NCBI RefSeq assembly: GCF_003056055.1
Contig: NZ_PYFP01000002.1
Location: 248,001 to 312,000, forward strand
Source of the DNA: Glaciimonas sp. PCH181
GTDB lineage: Bacteria > Pseudomonadota > Gammaproteobacteria > Burkholderiales > Burkholderiaceae_D
DNA length: 64,000 nt
Direction: 5' to 3'
The translations under genes and the position numbers were made by a program. Every line of letters begins with the position of its first letter. Positions within the stretch are counted from its first letter, which is position 1. Below, in pieces: positions 52,120-60,714 of this stretch. Below the pieces are notes generated by a model, which was given only the letters and a program-made list of their open reading frames with translations, did not search any database and was not told where the DNA came from.

Positions 52120-54420
52120 TCAAGGCTTGTATTTCAGTTCGAGTGTCTCAAAATATTCTTCAAACTGCGCTGCTGGCAATGGCTTGCCGAGATAAAATCC
52201 TTGCGCCTCGTCGCACCCTTTTTCCTTCAAAAAATCCAGCTGTTCTTCAGACTCAACACCCTCACCGATGGTTTGCAGGCCAAGGCTTTTGGCGATGCTG
52301 ATGATCGCCATGATGATGGCGCGGTTTTCACTGCTATCGTGAATGTCGCGCACAAAAGACTGATCGATCTTCAGCTTATAGACCTTGAATTTCCGTAGAT
52401 AGCTAAGGGACGAATAACCGGTGCCGAAATCGTCAATTGCAATCCGGATACCATTAGCATGCAAGCGGTCCATCGTGGCGATGACTTTCAATGGATTATC
52501 CATCGCGACGCCTTCGGTCAGTTCCAGTTCCAGATAGTGCGCTGGCAATTGGGCCTCGTGCAGCATCTGCATCACAAGTTCGGGCAAGCGTGGATCGCGG
52601 AATTGCACAGCGGAGAGATTCACCGCTATCGTTGTCGGTGGAAAGCCGCTATTAATCCAGTCTTTGCACTGGCGGATCGCGCTGCGTAATATCCACTCAC
52701 CGATTTGCAAAATCTGTCCGCTATCTTCGGCGATCGGTATAAATTCAGCCGGTAATAACGCGCCAAATTCGGGATGATGCCATCGCAGCAGCGCTTCAAT
52801 CCCTACCATGCGCTGATCGCTCAGTTGTATCTGAGGCTGGTAAAACAGTTCGAATTCGTTGCGTTCCAGCGCATGCCTTAAAGCATTTTCGAGCTGCATT
52901 ACGCGGGCTGAGTTGGCCTGCATTTCGGTGGTAAAAAAACGATAGCCGTTGCGTCCTGCCTGCTTAGCGCGATACATGGCGACATCGGCAGATCTGGACA
53001 AGGCTTCAAAATCGGTGCCGTCGCCAGGATAAACTGCAATCCCGATGGAGGGCGTAACGACCAATTCATATTGCGCTATCTGGTAAGGTTTGTGCGACAA
53101 TTCCAACAGTTTTTCGACGACATGCGCGGCACCGGCAGCATCGGTCTCCGGCAACACCAGAATAAATTCGTCGCCGCCGAGACGCGAAACCGTATCTTGC
53201 CCGCGTATCGTTTCCGTCAGACGGTCAGCCCACGCGATCAACAATTGATCTCCTACCTGATGGCCGAGGGAATCGTTAACGTTTTTAAAGTGATCGAGGT
53301 CGAGAAACATCAGCGTCAGCGCGCCTTGAGTACGCTGCGCAACGGAGAGGTCGTGGCGGAAACGGTTCTTCAGTAACTCACGATTTGGCAATCCGGTCAG
53401 CGGATCGAAATGCGCTAGTCGATGAATGTGCGCCTGCGCTTCTTTATGCTCGGTGATGTCGCTAAATATGGCGATGTAGTTGGATAGTTTATTGTTATCA
53501 TCGAGAACCCGGCTGATCAACAGCCATCCCATATACTCACGGCCATCCTTGCGCCGAAATGCCATTTCGCCCTGCCAATGACCTTCTATATTGATGGTCA
53601 TCCACATGTTGTGATAGAAGTCCTGACTCTGATAATCAGACTGCAGCATGCTTTGATTTTGCCCTAGCGTTTCAGCTTCGCTAAAACCACTGATGACACT
53701 AAACGCCTGATTGACCATGATGATGGTGCGGCTGGCGTCTGTCACCATGATCGCTTCGCCGCTTTGCTCAAATACTTTGGCGATCAGATGCAGCTTGGCT
53801 TCGGCCTGTTTACGGGCGTGAATATCGGTCAATGTGATGCGCATTAACTGCGCATTCTCACCATGTTTTGCTGCATTATTGGCACAACCCATTGCGCCGT
53901 TGACCCTGCCATTATGCGCAGCACTATTCACGTCTATGCGTAGGCAATCCAGCTGCACGTCAAGCTGTGAACCATCATTGCGTTGTAGCAGCAGCTCGCA
54001 TTGATGCTGGCGATTGTGTCGCAGGACGTTGATAAAGTGACGGTGCCAGCGATCCTTGTCGTCTGATGCGATAAAACGGGTGAAGCGTCGTTGCAGCAGT
54101 TTGGTTCTCTCCACACCCAACAGCGCTGCGGCGGTCAGGTTAATCTCTACAATCATGCCTTCGGGAGTGATGGTCAGATAACCGACCGGCGCGAAGTCAT
54201 ACAGGTCAACATAGCGGTCACGCGATTCTTCCAGATTGATTTGCGCGCGCCGCAATTCTTCGTTCTGCATTTCCAATTCAATCTGATGCACCCGCAACTC
54301 ATGCAGAATTTCTTCTGTAGAACGGTCTGGCAGCACTGGCAGGTTGCCCACCGGCGTGCCCGCCAGCTGACGTTCAGCCTCTGAACGCTGCCTGTCGGCA
54401 TTGATTGATTTTTTTGTCAT
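52120..54420 (-). CDS. PAS-PAS-GGDEF-EAL c-di-GMP enzyme
   Basis: 766-residue soluble bifunctional protein. After a coiled coil (EEILHELRVHQIELEMQNEELR) come PAS domains (about residues 70-190 and 215-330), GGDEF (SRLGGDEFILVLPE, with RxxD inhibitory site RGQD) and EAL (GIEALLRWHHPEFG, DDFGTGYSSLSYL, KIDQSFVRDI). Both active sites are intact, so it could make or degrade c-di-GMP. The start overlaps the stop of the CheB-CheR fusion gene as ATGA, so the two are made together, linking receptor-type methylation chemistry to c-di-GMP. Confidence 0.93.
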   Translation of the reverse strand: MTKKSINADRQRSEAERQLAGTPVGNLPVLPDRSTEEILHELRVHQIELEMQNEELRRAQINLEESRDRYVDLYDFAPVGYLTITPEGMIVEINLTAAALLGVERTKLLQRRFTRFIASDDKDRWHRHFINVLRHNRQHQCELLLQRNDGSQLDVQLDCLRIDVNSAAHNGRVNGAMGCANNAAKHGENAQLMRITLTDIHARKQAEAKLHLIAKVFEQSGEAIMVTDASRTIIMVNQAFSVISGFSEAETLGQNQSMLQSDYQSQDFYHNMWMTINIEGHWQGEMAFRRKDGREYMGWLLISRVLDDNNKLSNYIAIFSDITEHKEAQAHIHRLAHFDPLTGLPNRELLKNRFRHDLSVAQRTQGALTLMFLDLDHFKNVNDSLGHQVGDQLLIAWADRLTETIRGQDTVSRLGGDEFILVLPETDAAGAAHVVEKLLELSHKPYQIAQYELVVTPSIGIAVYPGDGTDFEALSRSADVAMYRAKQAGRNGYRFFTTEMQANSARVMQLENALRHALERNEFELFYQPQIQLSDQRMVGIEALLRWHHPEFGALLPAEFIPIAEDSGQILQIGEWILRSAIRQCKDWINSGFPPTTIAVNLSAVQFRDPRLPELVMQMLHEAQLPAHYLELELTEGVAMDNPLKVIATMDRLHANGIRIAIDDFGTGYSSLSYLRKFKVYKLKIDQSFVRDIHDSSENRAIIMAIISIAKSLGLQTIGEGVESEEQLDFLKEKGCDEAQGFYLGKPLPAAQFEEYFETLELKYKP

Positions 54421-57377
54421 ACAGCCGCCGCAAGCGCCAATAAAATCAAATTCGATTCGCCGGTTTTGCTGACTATGCGACGCGCATTAAGCAGCATTTT
54501 TCGGCGGCCTATGATCGGGAAATCCTGCTCTACCGGATAGTCTTCAAAAGTCTGGTTATGCTGGCGCACACTTTCCAGCAATTGACGCAGCGCGGGAATA
54601 TCCCACTGGCGATTGCCAACTTCATAAATCAAGCAGCCCACGGTGTCTTGCGGTTGCACTTTGAATTCACGGTAAAACGAATGACTAGCGGAGATAATTC
54701 TGAAGGCGTTATCCAACACCAGCAGCGGTTCACGCACGGTGTTGATAATGCCTTCGGCCAGCTGCTGCGCTTCGCGCGCTTCCATTGCCTTGATGTGTTC
54801 GGTGATATCGGTAAAGGTCAGCACGACGCCGTCGATCACGTTATCGAGCGTGCGGTATGGCTGGATGCGGGCCAGATACCAGTCACCGCTTAAGGTGCTG
54901 ACTTCACGCTCCAGCGGGATCAGCGTATCGAGCACGACTTGCGCTTCGCCTAGCAGGTCTTCGCCTCTGAGCTCGGATTTGATATCGCCCAGTGCACGTC
55001 CCATGTCAGATGGGGCCAGCCGATAAATCCGCACAGCGTCGCGGGTAAAACGGCGCACGTGCATGTGCTGATCAAGGAAAATCGTGCCGACGTGAATATT
55101 TTCGAGCAAGTTTTTCATGTCGTTTTGCATGTCGGCCAGCTGCTCGATTTTGGCTTCTAGCTCGGCATTAACGGTGACCAGTTCTTCATTCACCGATTGC
55201 AATTCTTCTTTAGAGGTCTCTAATTCTTCGTTGGTCGATTGCAATTCTTCGTTAGTCGATTGCATTTCCTCGTTGACGCACTTGAGTTCTTCATTGAAAT
55301 TTTGCTGCTCTTCAATCGTGCTGTGGAGGCTTTCTTTGGTGTAGGTCAGTTCGCGTTGCAATTCTTCGATCTGCCGTAATTCTTCCGTGCTGGCAGGATG
55401 CGCATCAGCGCCGGGTTCCATCGGCCTTGGCGGTGCAACATCTTTAAAACTGACTAGCAATAAATCTTGTTTAGTATTCGTTTCCAATAGCGGCCGGACG
55501 CTGACAGTCATCAATTGCGAGGTATCGTTCGCTTTGAGTGTCAATTCTTGATTCAGCGTCGAAGTCCCTAAATTGGCGGCGGCATAAATGGCAACGCGTA
55601 ATTCCGTTTGCAGGCCGTCACGCGCCATTTCGATGACATTCAGCGAGGCTTGACCGGGTGCCGGGCGCAAATATTTTCCGGTATCGCCATGCACATACAA
55701 AATATCTCCCTTGGCATCGGTAATGACCGAAGCAGGGGCAAAGGTTTGCAGCAACACCCGCTTAGTCAGCTCGGCAAAGTTCGTTTCTTTGGTTTTCTTG
55801 ATAATGTCCTCCGGAGTTTTCCTACGTATATCAGCGGTCCACGATAGATCGCGTGCCTGCACCAGGCGTGTCGGCGTAGAGGATGGCACTGACCGATACA
55901 ATTTCCACTTGCGATTTATCGGCGTGAACAATTCTGTATGCGTACCAACACCTTCGGACGGCGACAACAGCAATGTGCCATTTGGCTTAAGAGCGTAATG
56001 AAAAGAGGGGATAAGGCGATTTTGCAGCTCCGGCTCAAGGTAAATCATGACATTGCGACAGCTCAGCAAATCGAGCTTGGTAAACGGCGGATCTTTGAGC
56101 ATGTTATGGACCGCAAAGACGACCATCTCGCGGATTTCTTTTTTTATCCGGTAACCGGCATCTTCCTTCAGAAAAAAACGTTGCAGACGCTCTGGCCCGA
56201 CGTCGTCGGCAATAGCTTGCGCATACAGACCGGCGCGGGCGACCGCAATCGCTTCGTCATCCAGATCGGTGCTATACAGTTGCACCTTGCATTCGCGGCC
56301 GCTTTCGTTCATCAGTTCACGCAGAATGATGGCGATGGAATACGCTTCTTCACCGGTGGCGCAACCAGCGATCCATGCACGCAAGATATACCGATCTGGC
56401 ACTTCTGCCAGCAACGGTGCCAGAATTTCTTTCTTCAAAATGCTAAAAGTGTCGGGATCACGAAAGAAGCGGGTAACGTTAATCAGTAGTTCCTTAAATA
56501 ATATCTGCACCTCAGGCGGATGCTCGCCGAGATAGCGCGCATAGACTTCTATGTCATGGATGCTGTGCATGGTCATTCGCCGCTGGATGCGACGGAAAAT
56601 CGTGTTTACTTTGTACAACGAGAAATCGTGACCCGTGCCAGCTTGCAGTAACTGAAGTATCCGCGAGATGCTGCTGGCCGTCACGGCGGTGATAGCTGCC
56701 GGTGCTGGTTTTATGATGGGCACAGTCGATTTAAAGTGATGGTCAAGCAAGCGTGCTGCCATTTTTTCGGCAGGTAACGTAAAACTGGCATACCCAGCGT
56801 TAATCGCGCTGCGCGGCATGCCATCGTATTTTGCCAAGGTGGGATCTTGCACCAGAGAAACACCGCCTGCTTCAAGAATAGCGTTTAGTCCATTGGTGCC
56901 ATCGGTGCCGGTCCCGGAAAGAACAATCCCGACCGCCGCTTTACCCTGATCCTGCGCCAATGAAGACATGAACATATCAATCGCCATCCGTTGCCCGCGG
57001 GGAACAACGGGAACGCTTAAATGCAGTGCGCCATCGAGAATGGTTAAATCACGGTTGGGCGGAATGACGTAGACGCAATTCGGCAACACTTGCTCGTTAT
57101 CCTGCGCCTCGGATACGCGCATCGCCGTACTACGTTGCAAAATTTCAGTCAGCAGACTGGCGTGATCGGGATCAAGATGCGATATCAGTATGAAAGCCAT
57201 CCCGGAATCATCCGGACAAGGCCGAAAAAACTGTTCGAATGCTTCTAAACCTCCCGCTGAAGCACCGATGCCGACAATACGGAAAGATCCGGCGGCTTCT
57301 GGCTTAATGCGCGAAGTCATGCCTATGCTTGCGCCAGCAAACTTTTTTGCCAGAGAGTTAGCGGTTTTAGCCACCAT
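54417..57377 (-). CDS. CheB-CheR-PAS fusion signalling protein
   Basis: 986-residue cytoplasmic fusion from ATG 57377 (AAGGAA upstream). Domain order: CheB methylesterase (Ser in GASAGGLEAF, His in SHLDPDH, Asp in GTGTDGTNGL), CheR methyltransferase (AWIAGCATGEEAYSIA, YSTDLDDEAI, LLSCRNVMIYLE), a long coiled coil of Glu-Glu-Leu-x-Ser-x-Asn repeats (about residues 640-740), then two PAS domains. There is no receiver or kinase domain. Such fusions are typical of environmental Proteobacteria and are usually followed by a histidine kinase; here the partner is a GGDEF-EAL protein. The methylated target is unknown. Confidence 0.93.
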   Translation of the reverse strand: MVAKTANSLAKKFAGASIGMTSRIKPEAAGSFRIVGIGASAGGLEAFEQFFRPCPDDSGMAFILISHLDPDHASLLTEILQRSTAMRVSEAQDNEQVLPNCVYVIPPNRDLTILDGALHLSVPVVPRGQRMAIDMFMSSLAQDQGKAAVGIVLSGTGTDGTNGLNAILEAGGVSLVQDPTLAKYDGMPRSAINAGYASFTLPAEKMAARLLDHHFKSTVPIIKPAPAAITAVTASSISRILQLLQAGTGHDFSLYKVNTIFRRIQRRMTMHSIHDIEVYARYLGEHPPEVQILFKELLINVTRFFRDPDTFSILKKEILAPLLAEVPDRYILRAWIAGCATGEEAYSIAIILRELMNESGRECKVQLYSTDLDDEAIAVARAGLYAQAIADDVGPERLQRFFLKEDAGYRIKKEIREMVVFAVHNMLKDPPFTKLDLLSCRNVMIYLEPELQNRLIPSFHYALKPNGTLLLSPSEGVGTHTELFTPINRKWKLYRSVPSSTPTRLVQARDLSWTADIRRKTPEDIIKKTKETNFAELTKRVLLQTFAPASVITDAKGDILYVHGDTGKYLRPAPGQASLNVIEMARDGLQTELRVAIYAAANLGTSTLNQELTLKANDTSQLMTVSVRPLLETNTKQDLLLVSFKDVAPPRPMEPGADAHPASTEELRQIEELQRELTYTKESLHSTIEEQQNFNEELKCVNEEMQSTNEELQSTNEELETSKEELQSVNEELVTVNAELEAKIEQLADMQNDMKNLLENIHVGTIFLDQHMHVRRFTRDAVRIYRLAPSDMGRALGDIKSELRGEDLLGEAQVVLDTLIPLEREVSTLSGDWYLARIQPYRTLDNVIDGVVLTFTDITEHIKAMEAREAQQLAEGIINTVREPLLVLDNAFRIISASHSFYREFKVQPQDTVGCLIYEVGNRQWDIPALRQLLESVRQHNQTFEDYPVEQDFPIIGRRKMLLNARRIVSKTGESNLILLALAAAV

Positions 57378-57395
57378 CGAATTTCCTTTTAGCAA

Positions 57396-57844
57396 GGTAC
57401 TTCTATAGTGAGAGGGTGCGATGTGCGGCCTCAGGTGAGTGCGGCAATCGCCAAAAAAGTAGCATTTATTCAGTCATTTTGTTGATCGCTACGATCGACA
57501 ATGACAGATAGTTCACTTATTTTTTTGTCAATGCCGAAGAATAGCCATACAGCAACTTTATGTCTACTCGTTTCCACGAATACTATGACAAATAACGACT
57601 CAACATGATGAGTGGCGAATAGCGCGGAAAAGCGATAACAAAACAGCACTTATTATGATAATTATTGCTGGATAATGCGGAAACGTTCCAAGAATTATAT
57701 CTGGGCAAAGTGAGGATGTATCATTGCCGCGCGATATTTAATCTTAAACGCAACAAAAGAGTAAGCTAAAGTTGACTCCGGGCGTGGAGCTGGTAAAAAT
57801 GGTAATCGACCACGCGCTTGCAGCTATTTACGAAGGTCGAATCC
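57396..57844. other. Divergent intergenic region
   Basis: About 450 AT-rich bases between the CheB-CheR gene and a small lipoprotein. TTGACT (57772-57777) followed 16 bases later by TAAAAA could be a weak promoter for the lipoprotein. No gene is visible. Confidence 0.4.
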
Positions 57845-58003
57845 ATGAAAACAGTGTTCGCCATTTTGATGACGTGTTCCCTGCTATCCGGTTGCGTATC
57901 GCCCAGCAATTTCAGTTGCGATCAACCCGACATCAGGCCGATTTGGTGTAACGGCCGCGCCATCCAGACCGAGACGCCGCCCGCGAAAACACCCGGATCA
58001 TGA
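57845..58003 (+). CDS. Small Cys-containing lipoprotein
   Basis: 52 residues. MKTVFAILMTCSLLSGCVSPS is a complete lipoprotein signal (lipobox Leu-Ser-Gly-Cys). The mature peptide of about 36 residues has two more Cys (SCDQPD and PIWCNG) that may pair. Start ATG has CGAATCC and AAGGTC upstream. No family recognised. It is tail-to-tail with the next small lipoprotein gene. Confidence 0.65.
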   Translation: MKTVFAILMTCSLLSGCVSPSNFSCDQPDIRPIWCNGRAIQTETPPAKTPGS

Positions 58004-58066
58004 AATAAACGATGTAAATGTACATAAGTTCTTCGTCATCTGAGTGGATTGCAGATTACTCAATGA

Positions 58067-58222
58067 CTAGCGCGATTGCATTGTCACACCGGTATCGATA
58101 GTGCCATACACCTGCACCGATGAACCGCCGCCGGAAGCTGGCGAAGTGCCTGCACAGCCAGCTAAAAACAAGATACCGGACAGCGCAGCGAGTTTGCACA
58201 ATGGTGAAAAAAACAGTTTCAT
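58067..58222 (-). CDS. Small lipoprotein with porin-like tail
   Basis: 51 residues on the minus strand. MKLFFSPLCKLAALSGILFL ends in the lipobox Leu-Ala-Gly-Cys, then a Ser/Gly-rich linker and SSVQVYGTIDTGVTMQSR. The last part matches the start of mature Burkholderiales porins (SSVTLYG-x-IDTG), although no barrel follows. Short lipoproteins of this form occur in Burkholderiales; their role is not known to me. It is divergent from the beta-lactamase gene. Confidence 0.65.
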   Translation of the reverse strand: MKLFFSPLCKLAALSGILFLAGCAGTSPASGGGSSVQVYGTIDTGVTMQSR

Positions 58223-58436
58223 CGAAGACATTTCAGGTGGCATGGCGTGGACGCATTATGTGGGGAGTCTGACTTGGACTCAACTGGCAACGAACAGTTC
58301 GGTTAATTCAGTGATATGGCATGAACGTTCACTTTCCTGCTAAAAAATTGGTTTTATGTACTGAATGACAGGCTTTGCCGAACCAATTCAACTATCCACA
58401 ATCCCAACCTTCCCGATACTAATGGATTTCTCATCG

Positions 58437-59324
58437 ATGCATGTTCCCTACCGCCGTAGTTTGCTACTCGCCATTGCCACCCTGCCATTGACGGGCGTAT
58501 GTTCGCCGTTGTTGAAGACTGGCACTGGCAATCAATCATCCGCGCAGATGCAATTAGCAGCCCTTGAAACACAAACTGGCGACCGACTAGGTGTCCACGC
58601 CATCAACACCGCTGATGGAGGCCAATTAGGCCACCGTGCAGATGAACGGTTCCCGTTTTGCAGCACGTTCAAAGTGCTAGCAATATCGGCGATTTTGGCA
58701 CGCAGCGCGCACGAAGACGGATTGCTTCAACAGCGCATTCACTACTCACCGAGCGAAATGGTGTCGTATTCACCGATCACAGAACGGCACGTCGCGGACG
58801 GTATGACGATTGCCGAACTCTGCGCCGCAGCGCTGCAATACAGCGACAATACTGCGGCGAATTTGTTGATAAAAGCGTTAGGCAGCCCGGCTTCTGTCAC
58901 GGCGTTTGCGCGCACAATAGGCGACAACACCTTCCGTCTGGATCGCTGGGAGACCGCGCTCAACAGCGCTATTCCCGGCGACCCACGAGATACGACGACC
59001 CCCGCTGCAATGGCGCACAGCCTGCAACGGCTGGCCCTCGGCGATGGCCTTGCACCGCCTCAGCGAGCGCAATTACAGCAGTGGCTGCAGGGCAATACGA
59101 CGGGTGCGAAAAGAATACGCGCAGGTGTCCCGGCCGATTGGCAGGTTGGTGATAAAACCGGCAGCGGCGATTACGGCGCTACCAACGATGTTGCTGTGCT
59201 ATGGCCACCGGGTAAGCCCCCGATTATCGTCGCGCTTTACTTTACCCAGCGCGAGAAAGAAGCAAAATCGCGCGAGGATGTGCTGGCATCGGCAGCCCGG
59301 ATTGTGGTGAAGGCATTCAGCTAA
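58437..59324 (+). CDS. bla: Class A beta-lactamase, PenA-like
   Basis: 295-residue serine beta-lactamase. The four class A elements are intact: S-T-F-K (residues 76-79), S-D-N in [10 protein letters not shown], the omega-loop Glu and Asn in [13 protein letters not shown], and K-T-G in [14 protein letters not shown]. Cys precedes the nucleophile (FCSTFK), as in Burkholderia PenA; the second Cys of carbapenemases such as KPC is absent. The leader [18 protein letters not shown] resembles the Tat-lipoprotein leader of PenA, with Cys22 as a possible lipid site. The overall match to PenA is high. ATG 58422 and 58365 are alternative starts. No LysR (PenR/AmpR) gene is adjacent, so induction is not evident. 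Confidence 0.93.
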   Translation: MHVPYRRSLLLAIATLPLTGVCSPLLKTGTGNQSSAQMQLAALETQTGDRLGVHAINTADGGQLGHRADERFPFCSTFKVLAISAILARSAHEDGLLQQRIHYSPSEMVSYSPITERHVADGMTIAELCAAALQYSDNTAANLLIKALGSPASVTAFARTIGDNTFRLDRWETALNSAIPGDPRDTTTPAAMAHSLQRLALGDGLAPPQRAQLQQWLQGNTTGAKRIRAGVPADWQVGDKTGSGDYGATNDVAVLWPPGKPPIIVALYFTQREKEAKSREDVLASAARIVVKAFS

Positions 59325-59410
59325 CTTCAGCTAAATATAGATGCGGTGCGGCTGACCTCATGCCTATCCGCCGATTTCATCCATGCCTGAAGTAGCGCAT
59401 ATTTGGCCGG

Positions 59411-59438
59411 TTGACGGAAATTTCTAAACGACTATACT
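59411..59438 (+). promoter_or_regulatory. Sigma-70 promoter
   Basis: TTGACG (59411-59416), 16-base spacer, TATACT (59433-59438): five of six matches in each box. Predicted start near 59,445, 350 bases before the nearest good start codon downstream. Confidence 0.65.
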
Positions 59439-59656
59439 CAAGCGCATTAACCATTAAAACGTCCAGCCCTCTTTTCATGACCACGCCCACTTTTCCATCG
59501 AATCGCATTCGTTCAGCGTCGAGCAAGGAAGACTGGCGCGTGTTTCCATTTCATCTTACGCAACGTTTTCTGGCAATACGCGCGCCATTAAAACGCCATG
59601 CGCGATCCATTTCTACCAAAGACCTTGCCTGCCTTACTTTGGCTCGGTGAGCATCA

Positions 59657-59677
59657 AGAGAACGATTAGCGTTCTCT
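59657..59677 (+). other. 8-bp hairpin
   Basis: AGAGAACG, loop ATTAG, CGTTCTCT: perfect stem, no T-run. It could be the 3' end of a short RNA made from the promoter at 59411 or a leader structure. Confidence 0.4.
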
Positions 59678-59798
59678 GAAACAGCTCCCGGGCCTCTCTC
59701 ACAATCTCACAAAAAATCGTTGTGCCGATGCTGCAATGCATCTGTACTGCTACGCCATGCATTTTTCGGCAATCACCGCCGAGACAGGAGCTTTTCCG

Positions 59799-60233
59799 AT
59801 GAATAACCAACGTTGTGTCACGCAGGCGGATGCTTCCGCCCTAGCCCATCTTTCCGACTATTTAGAACGCGGCAGCGAAGTTGAATGCGAATGGGCCGAT
59901 CAGTTACAAGACCTGATCGCCACCGCCTTTATTTTGCCCGCCGGTGTACGCGATGAAAGTTACGTCGCATTGCACACGACGGTCACGTATAGCGCACCGG
60001 GGGCGAAAGATAGTCACTCGGTGAAAATTGTGACGCCAGCGGATGCTGATCCGGGCCGTGGGATGATTTCGGTGGTCACGCCAATCGGCATGGCGTTGAT
60101 CGGCAGAAAATTGTCTGAGATTGTCGACGTATCCTTGCCAGCCAACCGCAGCGAAAAAATCGCGATACGTGATCTGGCATTTGATGACAATAATGCGGCT
60201 AATGACGTGTCGCTGCAAAACGCTAAGGCTTGA
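59799..60233 (+). CDS. rnk: GreA/GreB C-terminal domain protein, Rnk-like
   Basis: 144 residues from ATG 59799 with CAGGAG upstream; the frame runs further back but without a site. The N-terminal part is a short helical region (ASALAHLSDYL). The rest is a GreA/GreB-type C-terminal beta-barrel: VTYSAPGAKDSHSVKIVTPADADPG and MISVVTPIGMALIGRKLSEIVDV. It lacks the long Gre coiled coil, as in Rnk, which binds RNA polymerase without stimulating cleavage. It faces the fmdB gene tail to tail. Confidence 0.85.
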   Translation: MNNQRCVTQADASALAHLSDYLERGSEVECEWADQLQDLIATAFILPAGVRDESYVALHTTVTYSAPGAKDSHSVKIVTPADADPGRGMISVVTPIGMALIGRKLSEIVDVSLPANRSEKIAIRDLAFDDNNAANDVSLQNAKA

Positions 60234-60272
60234 TATTTACAACACATTGGCAAGTGTTGATGCGAACCGCCT

Positions 60273-60305
60273 GCTCCGAGAAAGGCTGTAGATGGCTCTC
60301 GGAGC
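60273..60305. terminator. Hairpin between convergent rnk-like and fmdB genes
   Basis: GCTCCGAGA and TCTCGGAGC form a perfect nine-pair stem around a 15-base loop. No T-run on either strand, so it is at most an mRNA 3' end protector. Confidence 0.45.
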
Positions 60306-60324
60306 GCAGGTCAACAAACAATGC

Positions 60325-60621
60325 TCAGGTATCGCACATACTGCAATTAAAGCCTTTGCAATTGTGCAGCACGCTACTACGCGCAGAACCGGTATGCGCG
60401 CCCGGACCGCCCGCGCCCATACCTGCCAACTGCTCTGCCCCATTGCGCGGCTTCCAGCGCTGATTGACTTTCACCGCGACATGACTGGCCCCCAACAAAG
60501 GCGCGGCAGCCGTTTCTTGCACGCAATAAGGGCAAGTAATATCGGTATGCAAAGCGTGCAGGCGCAACAGCTTTTCGAATATGCCATCGCAATGACTACA
60601 GCGGATATCGTAAAGAGGCAT
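60325..60621 (-). CDS. fmdB: FmdB-type zinc ribbon protein
   Basis: 98 residues from MPLYDIRCSHCDGIFEKL (an upstream in-frame ATG is not conserved). One zinc ribbon with C-x2-C (CSHC) and C-x2-C (CPYC), followed by a low-complexity tail with two late Cys (NCKGFNCSMC). It is named after Methylophilus FmdB and thought to regulate amidase genes. It is the last gene of the amide operon, 93 bases after fmdA. Confidence 0.88.
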   Translation of the reverse strand: MPLYDIRCSHCDGIFEKLLRLHALHTDITCPYCVQETAAAPLLGASHVAVKVNQRWKPRNGAEQLAGMGAGGPGAHTGSARSSVLHNCKGFNCSMCDT

Positions 60622-60714
60622 CGTATTTCCATCCCAAAATAACATCGAACCGATCAGCGCCGCGTTGCATCGTATGCGGCACTGATTCGCATGACTGACT
60701 AATTGCTATCGCGC

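Larger units (their letters stand above)
59325..59798. other. Intergenic region with a strong promoter
   Basis: 474 bases. It has a good promoter at 59411-59438 and an 8-bp hairpin at 59657-59677. A 57-codon frame from ATG 59477 to 59650 (basic, starts MTTPTFPSNRIRS) lacks a Shine-Dalgarno and is only a weak candidate. It is either a small RNA or the long leader of the Rnk-like gene. Confidence 0.4.

Noticed and set aside
55117..55344. Repetitive Ser/Leu/Cys-rich plus-strand frame
   Set aside because: It is the antisense image of the coiled-coil repeats in the CheB-CheR-PAS gene; no start site or independent signal.
59477..59650. 57-codon basic peptide as a gene
   Set aside because: No Shine-Dalgarno, no signal or conserved feature; noted only in the description of the region.
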